A stretch of 5,810 bases of DNA, from positions 1 to 5,810 of the forward strand of contig JAFAEU010000013.1 of the NCBI GenBank assembly GCA_023423855.1, given 5' to 3'. This document shows positions 1-5,810 of the stretch, one piece after another. The DNA comes from Pseudomonadota bacterium (GTDB lineage Bacteria > Pseudomonadota > Gammaproteobacteria > Xanthomonadales > Xanthomonadaceae). Each line of letters opens with the position of its first letter. Position 1 is the first letter of the stretch. The position numbers and the translations under genes were made by a program. The notes below the pieces were generated by a model, which was not told the DNA's origin, did no database searches, and worked only from the letters and a program-made list of their open reading frames with translations.

Positions 1-1
1 G

Positions 2-535
2 GCCGGCAACGATTTCGACTACATGCTGACCAGCGTCCTGCGCACCCCCGACCTGCAGATGGTGATCCTGCAGCCGAGCGGCGGCGGCGAGCCGGTGCGG
101 GTGAAGCAGGGGGGCGCGCCGGAATCCGCGCCCGGCTGGGTGCTGCAGTCGGTCGACGCGCGCAAGGCCGTGTTCGCGGGCCCCGAGGGCGAGCGCACCC
201 TGGAACTGCGCGTGTTCGACGGCGTTGGCGGGCAGCCGCCCACGCAGGTCGCTGCGCCGGCGGCCGATGCCGCCGGTATGTCCGGTCCTGCGCCGGCCGC
301 GGTGGCGGACGCGGACATGGTGGTGGAGCCGCCGCGCGCGACCGGCGGTTCGCAGCCGCCGATGGACGGGACGGGTCCGGGCCAGGAGGCCGACGGCGCG
401 CCGGACGCGGCCGTGTCGCAGCAGGCGGCGCAGGAGCAGGTCGAGATGATCCGCCGCCGCATCGAGGAGCGTCGCGCCAGGCTGCGCCAGGAGGAGATGG
501 CGCGTTCGAACCAGCGAGCCAACCAGAAGAAATAG
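2..535 (+). CDS. xpsN: Type II secretion XpsN-like (GspC-type) protein, 5'-truncated
   Basis: The reading frame is open to the left edge (codons A-G-N-D-F-D-Y before the first Met at 23), so the gene very likely starts outside the window and 177 C-terminal codons are seen. The first ~70 residues are a compact domain with the run LTSVLRTPDLQMVILQP, a hydrophobic/charged alternation and FAGPEGERTLELRVFDG, which resembles the homology region of GspC/XpsN proteins. It is followed by an Ala/Pro/Gly-rich linker of about 60 residues and a C-terminal, highly charged, probably helical segment (QEQVEMIRRRIEERRARLRQ) ending in Lys-Lys. Known biology: in Xanthomonas xpsN lies just before xpsD, and XpsN links the inner-membrane platform of the type II system to the secretin. 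The position 3 bp before a secretin gene is the main support; the sequence match alone is modest. If Met23 were the true start, the protein would have 170 residues and no membrane anchor, which would not fit the family. Confidence 0.68.
   Translation, partial: AGNDFDYMLTSVLRTPDLQMVILQPSGGGEPVRVKQGGAPESAPGWVLQSVDARKAVFAGPEGERTLELRVFDGVGGQPPTQVAAPAADAAGMSGPAPAAVADADMVVEPPRATGGSQPPMDGTGPGQEADGAPDAAVSQQAAQEQVEMIRRRIEERRARLRQEEMARSNQRANQKK
525..532 (+). promoter_or_regulatory. Purine-rich ribosome binding site for the secretin gene
   Basis: AGAAGAAA lies 6 nt before GTG 539 and 12 nt before the alternative ATG 545. The spacing favours the GTG start, but the match to a Shine-Dalgarno sequence is weak, and translational coupling to the stop codon of the upstream gene (TAG 533-535) is likely. 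Confidence 0.4.
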
Positions 536-538
536 ACT

Positions 539-2773
539 GTGCCGATGACTCCACGATCCTTCTGCCGATCCGCCATCGCGGCGTTCCTGTCCATCGTGCT
601 GGCCGCCTGCGCCTCGATGCCGCCGCCGACGCTCTCGCGTGGCCAGCAGCGTCCGCCGGCGGCGGACGGCGCCGCGGCAGACGGCGTCCAGACCGAGACG
701 CTGGAGGACACCGAGGGCCCGCGCGCGCAGATCCGCCGCGGCACCGGTCAGGTGATCAACCAGCGCGCCGCCACCGCGCCGCCGCCGAACCTGAGCGGCA
801 GCACCGGCGAGGCCAGCTTCAACTTCGAGGGTGAGCCGCTGCATGCCGTGGTCAAGGCGATCCTCGGCGACATGCTCGGGCAGAACTACACCATCGCCCC
901 GGGCGTGCAGGGCACGGTCACGCTGGCCACGCCGCGCACGGTCAGCCCGGCGCAGGCCTACGTGCTGCTCGAGCGTGCGCTGGCCGACAACAACGCGCGC
1001 ATGGTCTACAGCGGCGGCATGTACCAGATCGTCCCGGCCGATACGGCGCTGCCCTCGGGCACCGTCGCGCCGCGCACCGGCGGCGCGGCCGCCGCACGCG
1101 GCTTCGAGGTGCGGGTGGTGCCGCTGCGCTACATCTCCGCGACCGAGATGGAGAAGGTACTCAAGCCCTACGCGCGGCCCAACGCGATCGTCGCGGTCGA
1201 CAACGGCCGCAACACCATCACGGTGTCGGGCTCGCGCGTGGAGCTGGAGAACTACCTGCGCACGATCGAGATCTTCGACGTCGACTGGCTGTCGGGCATG
1301 TCGGTGGGCGTGTTCCCGCTGCAGACCGGCAAGGCGACGCGCGTGGTCGCCGACCTCGAAAAGGTGTTCGGCGAACAGAGCAAGTCGCCGGTCGCGGGCA
1401 TGTTCCGGTTCCTGCCGCTGGAAGGCGCCAACGCGGTGCTGGTGATCACGCCGCAGGCCGAGTACCTCGACGACATCGGCGACTGGCTGGAGCGCATCGA
1501 CAGCTCCGGCGCCGGCGCGCGGCTGTACTCGTACGAGCTGAAGTACATCAAGGCGCGCGACCTGGCCGAGCGCCTGGCCGAAGTCTTCGGCGGCGGCAGC
1601 GGGCGCAGCGGCAACGGCGAGACCGGTGGTTCGCTGATGCCCGGCCTCAGCGGCGTCTCGATCGGCAGCGGCGCGGGTGGCCTCGGCAGCGACGGCAAGA
1701 TCGACAGCGGCAGTTCGATCGATTCGATGGGCGGCAGCTCCGGCAGTTCGGGCAGCGGCGGCGGGCTGGGCAGCGGCTCGCTGTCGCTCAGCCAGGACCG
1801 CGGCGGCAGCTCCAGCGTGACGCTGGAGGTCGACGGCGACCGCGTCGGCGTGTCCGCGCTGGACGAGACCAACGCGCTGCTGGTGCGGACGACGCCGAGC
1901 GCGTGGAAATCGATCCGGGAAGTGGTCGAACGGCTCGACGTGATGCCGCTGCAGGTGCACATCGAGGCGCAGGTGGCGCAGGTGCAGCTCAGTGGCGAAC
2001 TCGAGTACGGCGTGCAGTGGTTCATCGAACGCGCGATGACCGACAACGGCCTGCCCGTGTTCGCACCGCCGGGGAGCACGCCCGGCGTCAGCGGCCCGAG
2101 CCGCTGGAGCACGCTAGCCGGCAGCGTGGGCGGCGTGGCGGGCAACGGGCTGGCGTGGACGCTGGTCAAGAACGATGCCGCCGCCATCATCCGCGCGCTC
2201 GACAGCGTGTCCGACGTGCGCCTCCTGCAGACGCCCTCGGTGTTCGTGCGCAACAACGCGGAAGCGGAATTCAACGTCGGTGACCGCATCCCGGTCTCGA
2301 CTGTCTCGGTCAACCCGATTCTCGGCAGCGACACCAGCCTGACCTCGGTGCAATATCTCGAGACCGGCACCATCCTCAAGGTGCGCCCGCGCGTGACCCA
2401 GGACGGCACCGTGTTCCTCGACATCGTGCAGGAGATCAGTGCGCCCGCCGGGCAGCCCGACAACAACGGCAACTATGTCATCACCACGCGACGCCTGAAG
2501 ACCGAGGCCGCAGCGCAGGACGGCGATACCGTGATGCTTGCCGGATTGATTAGCGACACCGTCGAGCGCGGTGCGGGCGGCATCCCCGGACTGAGTCGCA
2601 TCCCCGTGCTTGGCGCGTTGTTCGGCACCCAGCGTTCGGAAACGACGCGCAGTGAAACCATCGTGCTGATCACCGCCCGCATCATCCGCAACAATGCCGA
2701 AGCGCGCAGCCTCACCGACGAATACAGCCGCCGCTTCCGCGCGATGGAGCCGCTGCACCGGGCGAAGGACTGA
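539..2773 (+). CDS. gspD: Type II secretion system outer-membrane secretin GspD (XpsD)
   Basis: This secretin forms the outer-membrane channel through which folded exoproteins leave the periplasm. The 744-residue length is normal for GspD. A lipoprotein signal peptide is visible: basic start, hydrophobic run, lipobox L-A-A-C with Cys24, followed by Ala-Ser, so outer-membrane sorting is expected. Domains: a Pro/Ala-rich linker to ~90; N0 at ~92-167 (ASFNFEGEPLHAVVKAIL); N1 at ~188-252; N2 at ~254-326; N3 from ~328, interrupted by a Gly/Ser-rich insert at ~351-426 and resuming with VTLEVDGDRVGVSALDETNA; C-domain from ~470 (PLQVHIEAQVAQV), with LLQTPSVFVRNNAEAEFNVGD near 562-582 and the secretin signature GGIPGLSRIPVLGALF at 680-695. 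The last ~30 residues are charged and may be an S-domain-like tail. The start is GTG 539, 3 bp after the previous stop; ATG 545 would shorten the protein by two residues only and keep the signal peptide. It is probably co-transcribed with the xps genes upstream. Confidence 0.97.
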   Translation: MPMTPRSFCRSAIAAFLSIVLAACASMPPPTLSRGQQRPPAADGAAADGVQTETLEDTEGPRAQIRRGTGQVINQRAATAPPPNLSGSTGEASFNFEGEPLHAVVKAILGDMLGQNYTIAPGVQGTVTLATPRTVSPAQAYVLLERALADNNARMVYSGGMYQIVPADTALPSGTVAPRTGGAAAARGFEVRVVPLRYISATEMEKVLKPYARPNAIVAVDNGRNTITVSGSRVELENYLRTIEIFDVDWLSGMSVGVFPLQTGKATRVVADLEKVFGEQSKSPVAGMFRFLPLEGANAVLVITPQAEYLDDIGDWLERIDSSGAGARLYSYELKYIKARDLAERLAEVFGGGSGRSGNGETGGSLMPGLSGVSIGSGAGGLGSDGKIDSGSSIDSMGGSSGSSGSGGGLGSGSLSLSQDRGGSSSVTLEVDGDRVGVSALDETNALLVRTTPSAWKSIREVVERLDVMPLQVHIEAQVAQVQLSGELEYGVQWFIERAMTDNGLPVFAPPGSTPGVSGPSRWSTLAGSVGGVAGNGLAWTLVKNDAAAIIRALDSVSDVRLLQTPSVFVRNNAEAEFNVGDRIPVSTVSVNPILGSDTSLTSVQYLETGTILKVRPRVTQDGTVFLDIVQEISAPAGQPDNNGNYVITTRRLKTEAAAQDGDTVMLAGLISDTVERGAGGIPGLSRIPVLGALFGTQRSETTRSETIVLITARIIRNNAEARSLTDEYSRRFRAMEPLHRAKD
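1589..1816 (+). other. Gly/Ser-rich low-complexity insert within the secretin N3 domain
   Basis: Residues ~351-426 of the secretin are almost entirely Gly and Ser, with a few Asp, Leu and Ile. The DNA shows repeated GGC/AGC triplets, for example GGCGGCAGCTCC at about 1730 and again at about 1802. GspD proteins are known to carry a flexible, length-variable Gly/Ser-rich loop in N3, so the position is expected. At about 76 residues this copy is on the long side, by my recollection of the family. Confidence 0.8.
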
Positions 2774-2796
2774 CGCGCGCATGCGCAGGGCGGGGC

Positions 2797-3705
2797 ATGG
2801 CTGAGCTCCCGATCGTGCTGCTGCCGGTCGGCGTTGACGACGACGCGCTCGATGCCTGCCTCGCCGCGCTCGACGCCGGCACGCCCGCCGGCGCGCGTGT
2901 GTGGCTCGCCGACGATGCGCAGGCCGGCCCGCGGGGGCTGGCGATCATCGAACGCTGGCTGGCGCGCACGTCGCTGCAGGCCGACTACACGCGCCGGCAG
3001 CGGCGCCTCGGCGAAGTGGCACACGTGGATGAGATGCTGTCGGCCTGCGGCGATGCTGACGTGATCGTGCTCGCGCCCGACGCAGTGCCCACGCCGGGCT
3101 GGGCGACACAGCTTGCCGCCTGCTTCGCGCGCGACGCCTCGATCGCCAGCGCCACGCCGTGGTGCAACGCGGGCGAGGCGGCCGCGTGGCCGCGCATCGG
3201 CGAGATCGCGCCGATGCCCGACGACCCCGCCCGGCTCGCGCGCGCCTGCGCGACGATGCCGCCGATCCATCCCGAACTGCCGGCCGCGGTCGCGCACGCG
3301 GTCCTCCTGCGCGGCAGCGCGCGGCGCAAGGCGGGCGGGCTCGATGCCGCGAGCTACGCCTCGTGGTATGCGGCGCTGATCGACCTGTCGCTGCGCCTAT
3401 CGGGCCTGGGCTGGCGCAACGTGCTGTGCGAGACCGCCTTCGTCGCGCGCGGCGGCGAGGGCGGCCCGGTCGACGGCGACATGGACGCGCTGGCCGCGCG
3501 CTGGCCGACCTGGCACGCGCGGCTGGCGACGGTGCTGATGCAGGACCCGCTGCGCGAATCGCGCGAGCGGCTGGCGCAGTTGTACGCCGAGGTCGACGGG
3601 CCGCAGCGGCAGCACGACCTGTTTCCCGAGGCGGACCGCGCCGGCGGGGACGATGATGCGGAATCCGGCGACGGCAATGCGCCCGGGCACGCGGAGGACG
3701 TCTGA
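2797..3705 (+). CDS. GT2-fold glycosyltransferase-like protein with degenerate active site
   Basis: The 302-residue protein follows a family 2 glycosyltransferase plan. PIVLLPVGVDDDALDACLAAL (5-25) is the first Rossmann strand and helix, and VWLADDAQ carries the DD pair (39-40) that in the family binds the nucleotide. DVIVLAPDAVPTPGW (88 onward) sits where N-S-D or DxD is usual, and SATPWCNAGEAAAWPR (118 onward) is the 'TPxxNxxxxxxxP' segment seen in polysaccharide GT2 enzymes. Residues 190-200 (WYAALIDLSLR) sit where the catalytic E-D-x-D motif is expected, but the E-D pair is A193-L194; only the later D196 and R200 remain. The metal-binding motif is A-P-D instead of D-x-D. It may therefore be inactive or use another mechanism. 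The tail from ~278 is strongly acidic. ATG 2797 is preceded by a G-rich AGGGCGGGG (2787-2795). It lies 23 bp after the secretin and overlaps the next gene by 1 bp, so it is probably in the same operon. No membrane segment is seen. The substrate is unknown. Confidence 0.75.
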   Translation: MAELPIVLLPVGVDDDALDACLAALDAGTPAGARVWLADDAQAGPRGLAIIERWLARTSLQADYTRRQRRLGEVAHVDEMLSACGDADVIVLAPDAVPTPGWATQLAACFARDASIASATPWCNAGEAAAWPRIGEIAPMPDDPARLARACATMPPIHPELPAAVAHAVLLRGSARRKAGGLDAASYASWYAALIDLSLRLSGLGWRNVLCETAFVARGGEGGPVDGDMDALAARWPTWHARLATVLMQDPLRESRERLAQLYAEVDGPQRQHDLFPEADRAGGDDDAESGDGNAPGHAEDV

Positions 3706-4547
3706 TGCCGCGATCGCCCGGCATCGCCGCCATTGTCGTCAGCTACCAGAGCATCGATACCATCGACGGCTGCCTGGCGCGGTTGCGCGCGGCGCGGGAC
3801 GTGGTCCAGGTGCGGATCGTCGACAACGGCTCCGTGGACGGCACGCTCGACGTGATCCAGCGGCACGCAGCCGCGGATCCGCGCCTGCACTTCATCGGCA
3901 ATCCGGACAACCCCGGGTTCTCGTTCGCCTGCAACCAGGGTGCGCGCGACAGCGACGCCGACTGGCTCGCCTTCGTCAACCCGGATTGCCTGGTCGAGGC
4001 GGACGCGCTGTCGCGGCTGCTGGCGCATGCCGAACGGATCGACGGCGACTGCCTGCTGGGCGCGGACCTGGTCGACGAACACGGCGTGCGCGACGCCGCC
4101 GCGCGGCGCCGCGATCCCGCCTTCGCCGCGATGCTGCGCGACCCGGCGTCGCGGGATCTCGCGATCCCGCCCGACGACACCCGCGCCCTGCAGCCGGTCG
4201 ACGCCGTTTCCGGTGCGCTGATGCTGCTCCCGCGCGACCTGTTCGACCGCATCGGCGGATTCGACGCCGGCTACCGCCTGCATGCCGAGGACCTCGACCT
4301 GTGCCGGCGTGCGCGCGCGGCCGGCGCGCAGGTGGCGGTCGCCAACGACGTGCGCGTGCTGCACCTGCGCGGGGTGTCGAGCCGATCGCGGCCGCTGTTC
4401 GTGGAGTGGCACAAGCATCACGGGCTGTGGCGCTATTTCCGCAAGTTCGAGGCGAAGGCGGTTTCCCGGCCGGCGCGGGCTGCGGCCTGGGCGGCGATCT
4501 GGCTGCGCTTCCCGCTCGCCGCGCTGCGGCAGTGGGCGAAGACCTGA
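3705..4547 (+). CDS. GT2 glycosyltransferase, rhamnosyltransferase (WbbL)-like
   Basis: This 280-residue enzyme has a full family 2 core. IAAIVVSYQS (7-16) is the nucleotide-sugar strand; IVDNGSVDGT (38-47) is the characteristic D-N-x-S-x-D-G-T motif; NPGFSFACNQGA (69-80) follows; NPDC (92-95) is the DxD-equivalent metal site; SGALMLLPRDLFDRIGGFD (169-187) is the acceptor-side strand; and HAEDLDLCRRARAAG carries the catalytic E195-D196 pair. VLHLRGVSSRSR, then a segment rich in His/Lys/Phe/Tyr (WHKHHGLWRYFRKF), is typical of rhamnosyltransferases that act on lipid-linked acceptors such as WbbL. These likely use dTDP-L-rhamnose at the cytoplasmic face for O-antigen or exopolysaccharide synthesis, but the exact donor and acceptor cannot be read from sequence. 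The start ATG 3705 overlaps the preceding TGA (TGATG), and GGAGG (3693-3697) is well placed 7 nt upstream, so translation is probably coupled. The C-terminus is basic and partly hydrophobic (WAAIWLRFPLAALRQW), which could help membrane association. Confidence 0.92.
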   Translation: MPRSPGIAAIVVSYQSIDTIDGCLARLRAARDVVQVRIVDNGSVDGTLDVIQRHAAADPRLHFIGNPDNPGFSFACNQGARDSDADWLAFVNPDCLVEADALSRLLAHAERIDGDCLLGADLVDEHGVRDAAARRRDPAFAAMLRDPASRDLAIPPDDTRALQPVDAVSGALMLLPRDLFDRIGGFDAGYRLHAEDLDLCRRARAAGAQVAVANDVRVLHLRGVSSRSRPLFVEWHKHHGLWRYFRKFEAKAVSRPARAAAWAAIWLRFPLAALRQWAKT

Positions 4548-4562
4548 GGGACTGAGGTTCAA

Positions 4563-4596
4563 CCTATCCGTCATCCCTCAGCCTATCCGTCATCCC
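4563..4596 (+). repeat. 15-bp direct repeat in tandem, 19-bp period
   Basis: CCTATCCGTCATCCC occurs at 4563-4577 and again, identically, at 4582-4596, separated by TCAG. The second copy runs into the left arm of the large inverted repeat. This looks like a local duplication of the end of that repeat. Confidence 0.9.
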
Positions 4597-4687
4597 GGCG
4601 AAAGCCTGGATCCATTTTGATCTTGTCCCGGATTTCCGTTCGCAGGAAGCAACATCAAATTGGATCCCGGCTTTCGCCGGGATGACG
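4588..4687. repeat. Large imperfect inverted repeat (paired dispersed palindromic element)
   Basis: Arm 4588-4625 is the reverse complement of 4650-4687 over 38 bp with three mismatches (4607/4668, 4615/4660, 4622/4653), leaving a 24-nt centre. The outer part of each arm, CGTCATCCCGGCGAAAGCC, is itself a small palindrome closing on GAAA (or TTTC on the other strand). Units of this kind are dispersed in many proteobacterial genomes, including xanthomonads, often in head-to-head pairs between genes. The block is visibly less GC-rich than the flanking genes. No coding sequence is seen in it. It ends 5 nt before the pncB ribosome binding site. Confidence 0.88.
4592..4618 (+). terminator. Possible intrinsic terminator after the glycosyltransferase gene
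   Basis: The left arm alone can fold as ATCCCGGC-GAAA-GCCTGGAT, an 8-bp stem with one C/T mismatch and a stable GNRA-type loop, followed three bases later by TTTT (4615-4618). This is a short T-run, so termination may be partial. In a full transcript the arm would compete with the longer 38-bp pairing. Confidence 0.35.
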
Positions 4688-4692
4688 AATCC

Positions 4693-4698
4693 AAAGGA
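4693..4698 (+). promoter_or_regulatory. Ribosome binding site of pncB
   Basis: AAAGGA lies 6 nt before ATG 4705, a good Shine-Dalgarno match and spacing, and fixes the start of pncB. It is 5 nt beyond the inverted repeat and is itself unpaired in that structure. Confidence 0.75.
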
Positions 4699-4704
4699 AC
4701 AACG

Positions 4705-5810
4705 ATGCCCGTAATCGAATCCTTGCTCGACACCGACCTGTACAAGTTCACGATGATGCAGGCGGTGCTGCACCAGCATCCGGGCGCGGAGGCCGAATAC
4801 CGCTTCCGCTGCCGCACGCCGGGCGTCGACCTGGCGCGGCACATCGATGCCATCGCGGCCGAGATCGACCGGCTGTGCACGCTGCGGCTGTCGGGCGAAG
4901 AACTCGACTACATGCGCGGGCTGCGCTTCATCAAGTCCGACTTCGTGGACTTCCTCGCGCTGTTCCGGCTGCAGCGCAAGTACGTTTCGCTGCGGCCGTC
5001 GGCGTCCGTGCCCGGCGAGATCGAGCTGGAAGTGAAGGGGCCGTGGCTGCACACGATCCTGTTCGAGGTGCCGCTGCTGGCGATCGTCAACGAGGTGCAT
5101 TTCCGCCAGACGCATGGCGCGCCGGACGAGGCCGAGGGCCTGCGCCGCCTGCATGACAAGCTCGAACGCATCAACGACGCGGTCGGCTTTGATGACTGCC
5201 GGATCACCGATTTCGGCACGCGGCGGCGCTGGTCGCGCGCCTGGCACGAGGCGCTGATCCCGCGGCTCGCGGCGGGGCTGGGCGAGAAGTTCGCCGGCAC
5301 CAGCAACGTCGATCTCGCCCGCCGCCACGGCCTGGTCGCGCAGGGCACGATGGCGCACGAATGGCTGCAGGCCTACCAGGCGCTCGGCCCACGCCTGCGC
5401 GATTCGCAGGGGGCCGCGTTCGAGGGCTGGGCGCGCGAATACCGCGGCGACCTTGGCATCGCGCTGACCGACGTGATCGGGCTGGACGCGTTCGTGGCCG
5501 ATTTCGACATGTACTTCTGCAAGCTGTTCGACGGCATGCGCCACGATTCCGGAGACCCGGTGGCCTGGGGCGAGCGCCTGATCGCGCACCTGGTCGCGAA
5601 CAAGGTCGACCCGCGCGGCAAGGTGTTCGTGTTCAGCGACGGCCTCGACATCGACGAGGTGATGCGCCTGTACGCGCACTTCCGCGGCCGCTGCCTGATG
5701 TCGTTCGGCATCGGCACCAACCTCACCAACGACCTTGGCCCCGAGCCGCTGAGCATCGTGATGAAGATGGTCCGCTGCAACGGACAGCCCGTCGCCAAGC
5801 TCAGTGACTC
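4705..5810 (+). CDS. pncB: Nicotinate phosphoribosyltransferase PncB, 3'-truncated by window edge
   Basis: PncB joins nicotinate to PRPP to give nicotinate mononucleotide, with ATP hydrolysis, in the NAD salvage (Preiss-Handler) pathway in the cytoplasm. The frame runs from ATG 4705 through 368 codons to the right edge with no stop. Family landmarks in order: [16 protein letters not shown] (6-21), matching the N-terminus of E. coli Pnc[37 protein letters not shown] (169-178); [20 protein letters not shown] with His218, corresponding to the His that is transiently phosphorylated in the enterobacterial enzyme; GMRHDSGDP (277-285), phosphate/PRPP binding; [17 protein letters not shown] (333-343), the phosphoribosyl-binding loop; and KLSD at the edge. 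E. coli PncB has 400 residues and continues PGKT after this point, so about 30 residues are missing here. All key residues that I can place are present, so it should be active. The gap of 157 bp and the repeat upstream suggest a transcription unit separate from the glycosyltransferases. Confidence 0.96.
   Translation, partial: MPVIESLLDTDLYKFTMMQAVLHQHPGAEAEYRFRCRTPGVDLARHIDAIAAEIDRLCTLRLSGEELDYMRGLRFIKSDFVDFLALFRLQRKYVSLRPSASVPGEIELEVKGPWLHTILFEVPLLAIVNEVHFRQTHGAPDEAEGLRRLHDKLERINDAVGFDDCRITDFGTRRRWSRAWHEALIPRLAAGLGEKFAGTSNVDLARRHGLVAQGTMAHEWLQAYQALGPRLRDSQGAAFEGWAREYRGDLGIALTDVIGLDAFVADFDMYFCKLFDGMRHDSGDPVAWGERLIAHLVANKVDPRGKVFVFSDGLDIDEVMRLYAHFRGRCLMSFGIGTNLTNDLGPEPLSIVMKMVRCNGQPVAKLSD

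Noticed and set aside
2781..2804. Seven-codon open frame (ATG CGC AGG ... TGA) between the secretin and the GT2-like gene, overlapping the latter's start
   Set aside because: It is too short to call, with no clear ribosome binding site. It could be a chance ATG in a GC-rich gap.
3354..4574. Long open frames on the minus strand, e.g. 1252-2472, 2473-3297, 3354-4574 and 4564-5679
   Set aside because: They lie opposite strongly recognised plus-strand genes, have low-complexity Arg/Ala/Pro-rich translations without motifs, and are expected in DNA this GC-rich. The 4564-5679 frame also reads through the palindromic repeat.
4544..4581. Small stem CTGAGGG (4544-4550) / CCCTCAG (4575-4581) over the stop codon of the glycosyltransferase
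   Set aside because: Seven base pairs with a 24-nt loop and no T-run is too weak to call a terminator.
4617..4660. Possible sigma-70 promoter for pncB (TTGATC at 4617, or TTTCCG at 4633 with TCAAAT at 4655)
   Set aside because: TTGATC has no -10-like box at 17 bp, and the second pair matches the consensus in only 3/6 and 4/6 positions. Both lie inside the repeat, so base composition alone could explain them.
4563..4687. CRISPR array or attachment site as an explanation for the repeats
   Set aside because: There are only two direct copies with a 4-bp spacing, plus an inverted pair; no regular spacers, tRNA or integrase are in the window.

Overview
The window looks like chromosomal DNA from a very GC-rich gammaproteobacterium, most likely of the Xanthomonadaceae/Lysobacteraceae (Lysobacter, Luteimonas, Xanthomonas relatives). 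The pointers are the strong G/C bias at third codon positions, a secretin gene directly behind a small XpsN-like gene (the end of the xps type II secretion cluster of xanthomonads), and a dispersed palindromic repeat of the 'GTCATCCCGGCGAAAGCC' kind. All genes read on the + strand. The assignment is by recollection of protein families, not by a database search.

Layout. 2-535: 3' part of an XpsN-like type II secretion component, cut by the left edge. 539-2773: complete secretin GspD/XpsD, a lipoprotein with N0-N1-N2-N3 and C-domain and a large Gly/Ser-rich insert in N3. 2797-3705: a GT2-fold protein that has lost the usual catalytic acidic residues. 3705-4547: a complete GT2 glycosyltransferase of the rhamnosyltransferase (WbbL-like) type, overlapping the previous gene by one base. 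4548-4704: a non-coding gap of lower GC content with a 15-bp direct repeat and a large imperfect inverted repeat. 4705-5810: nicotinate phosphoribosyltransferase PncB, cut by the right edge about 30 residues before its expected end.

How the parts work together. The first four genes are separated by 3 bp, 23 bp and a 1-bp overlap, so they are probably one transcript: the last two genes of an outer-membrane secretion machine followed by two glycosyltransferase-family proteins. XpsN/GspC-type proteins couple the inner-membrane platform to the secretin. The glycosyltransferases probably belong to surface polysaccharide synthesis, and nothing in the sequence shows that they act on the secretion system. 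The inverted repeat ends this block and lies in the leader of pncB, an NAD-salvage gene that is functionally unrelated.

No clearly new system is visible. The points most worth a second look are the catalytically degenerate GT2 protein paired with an intact one, the paired repeat arms just before the pncB ribosome binding site, and the Gly/Ser insert in the secretin.
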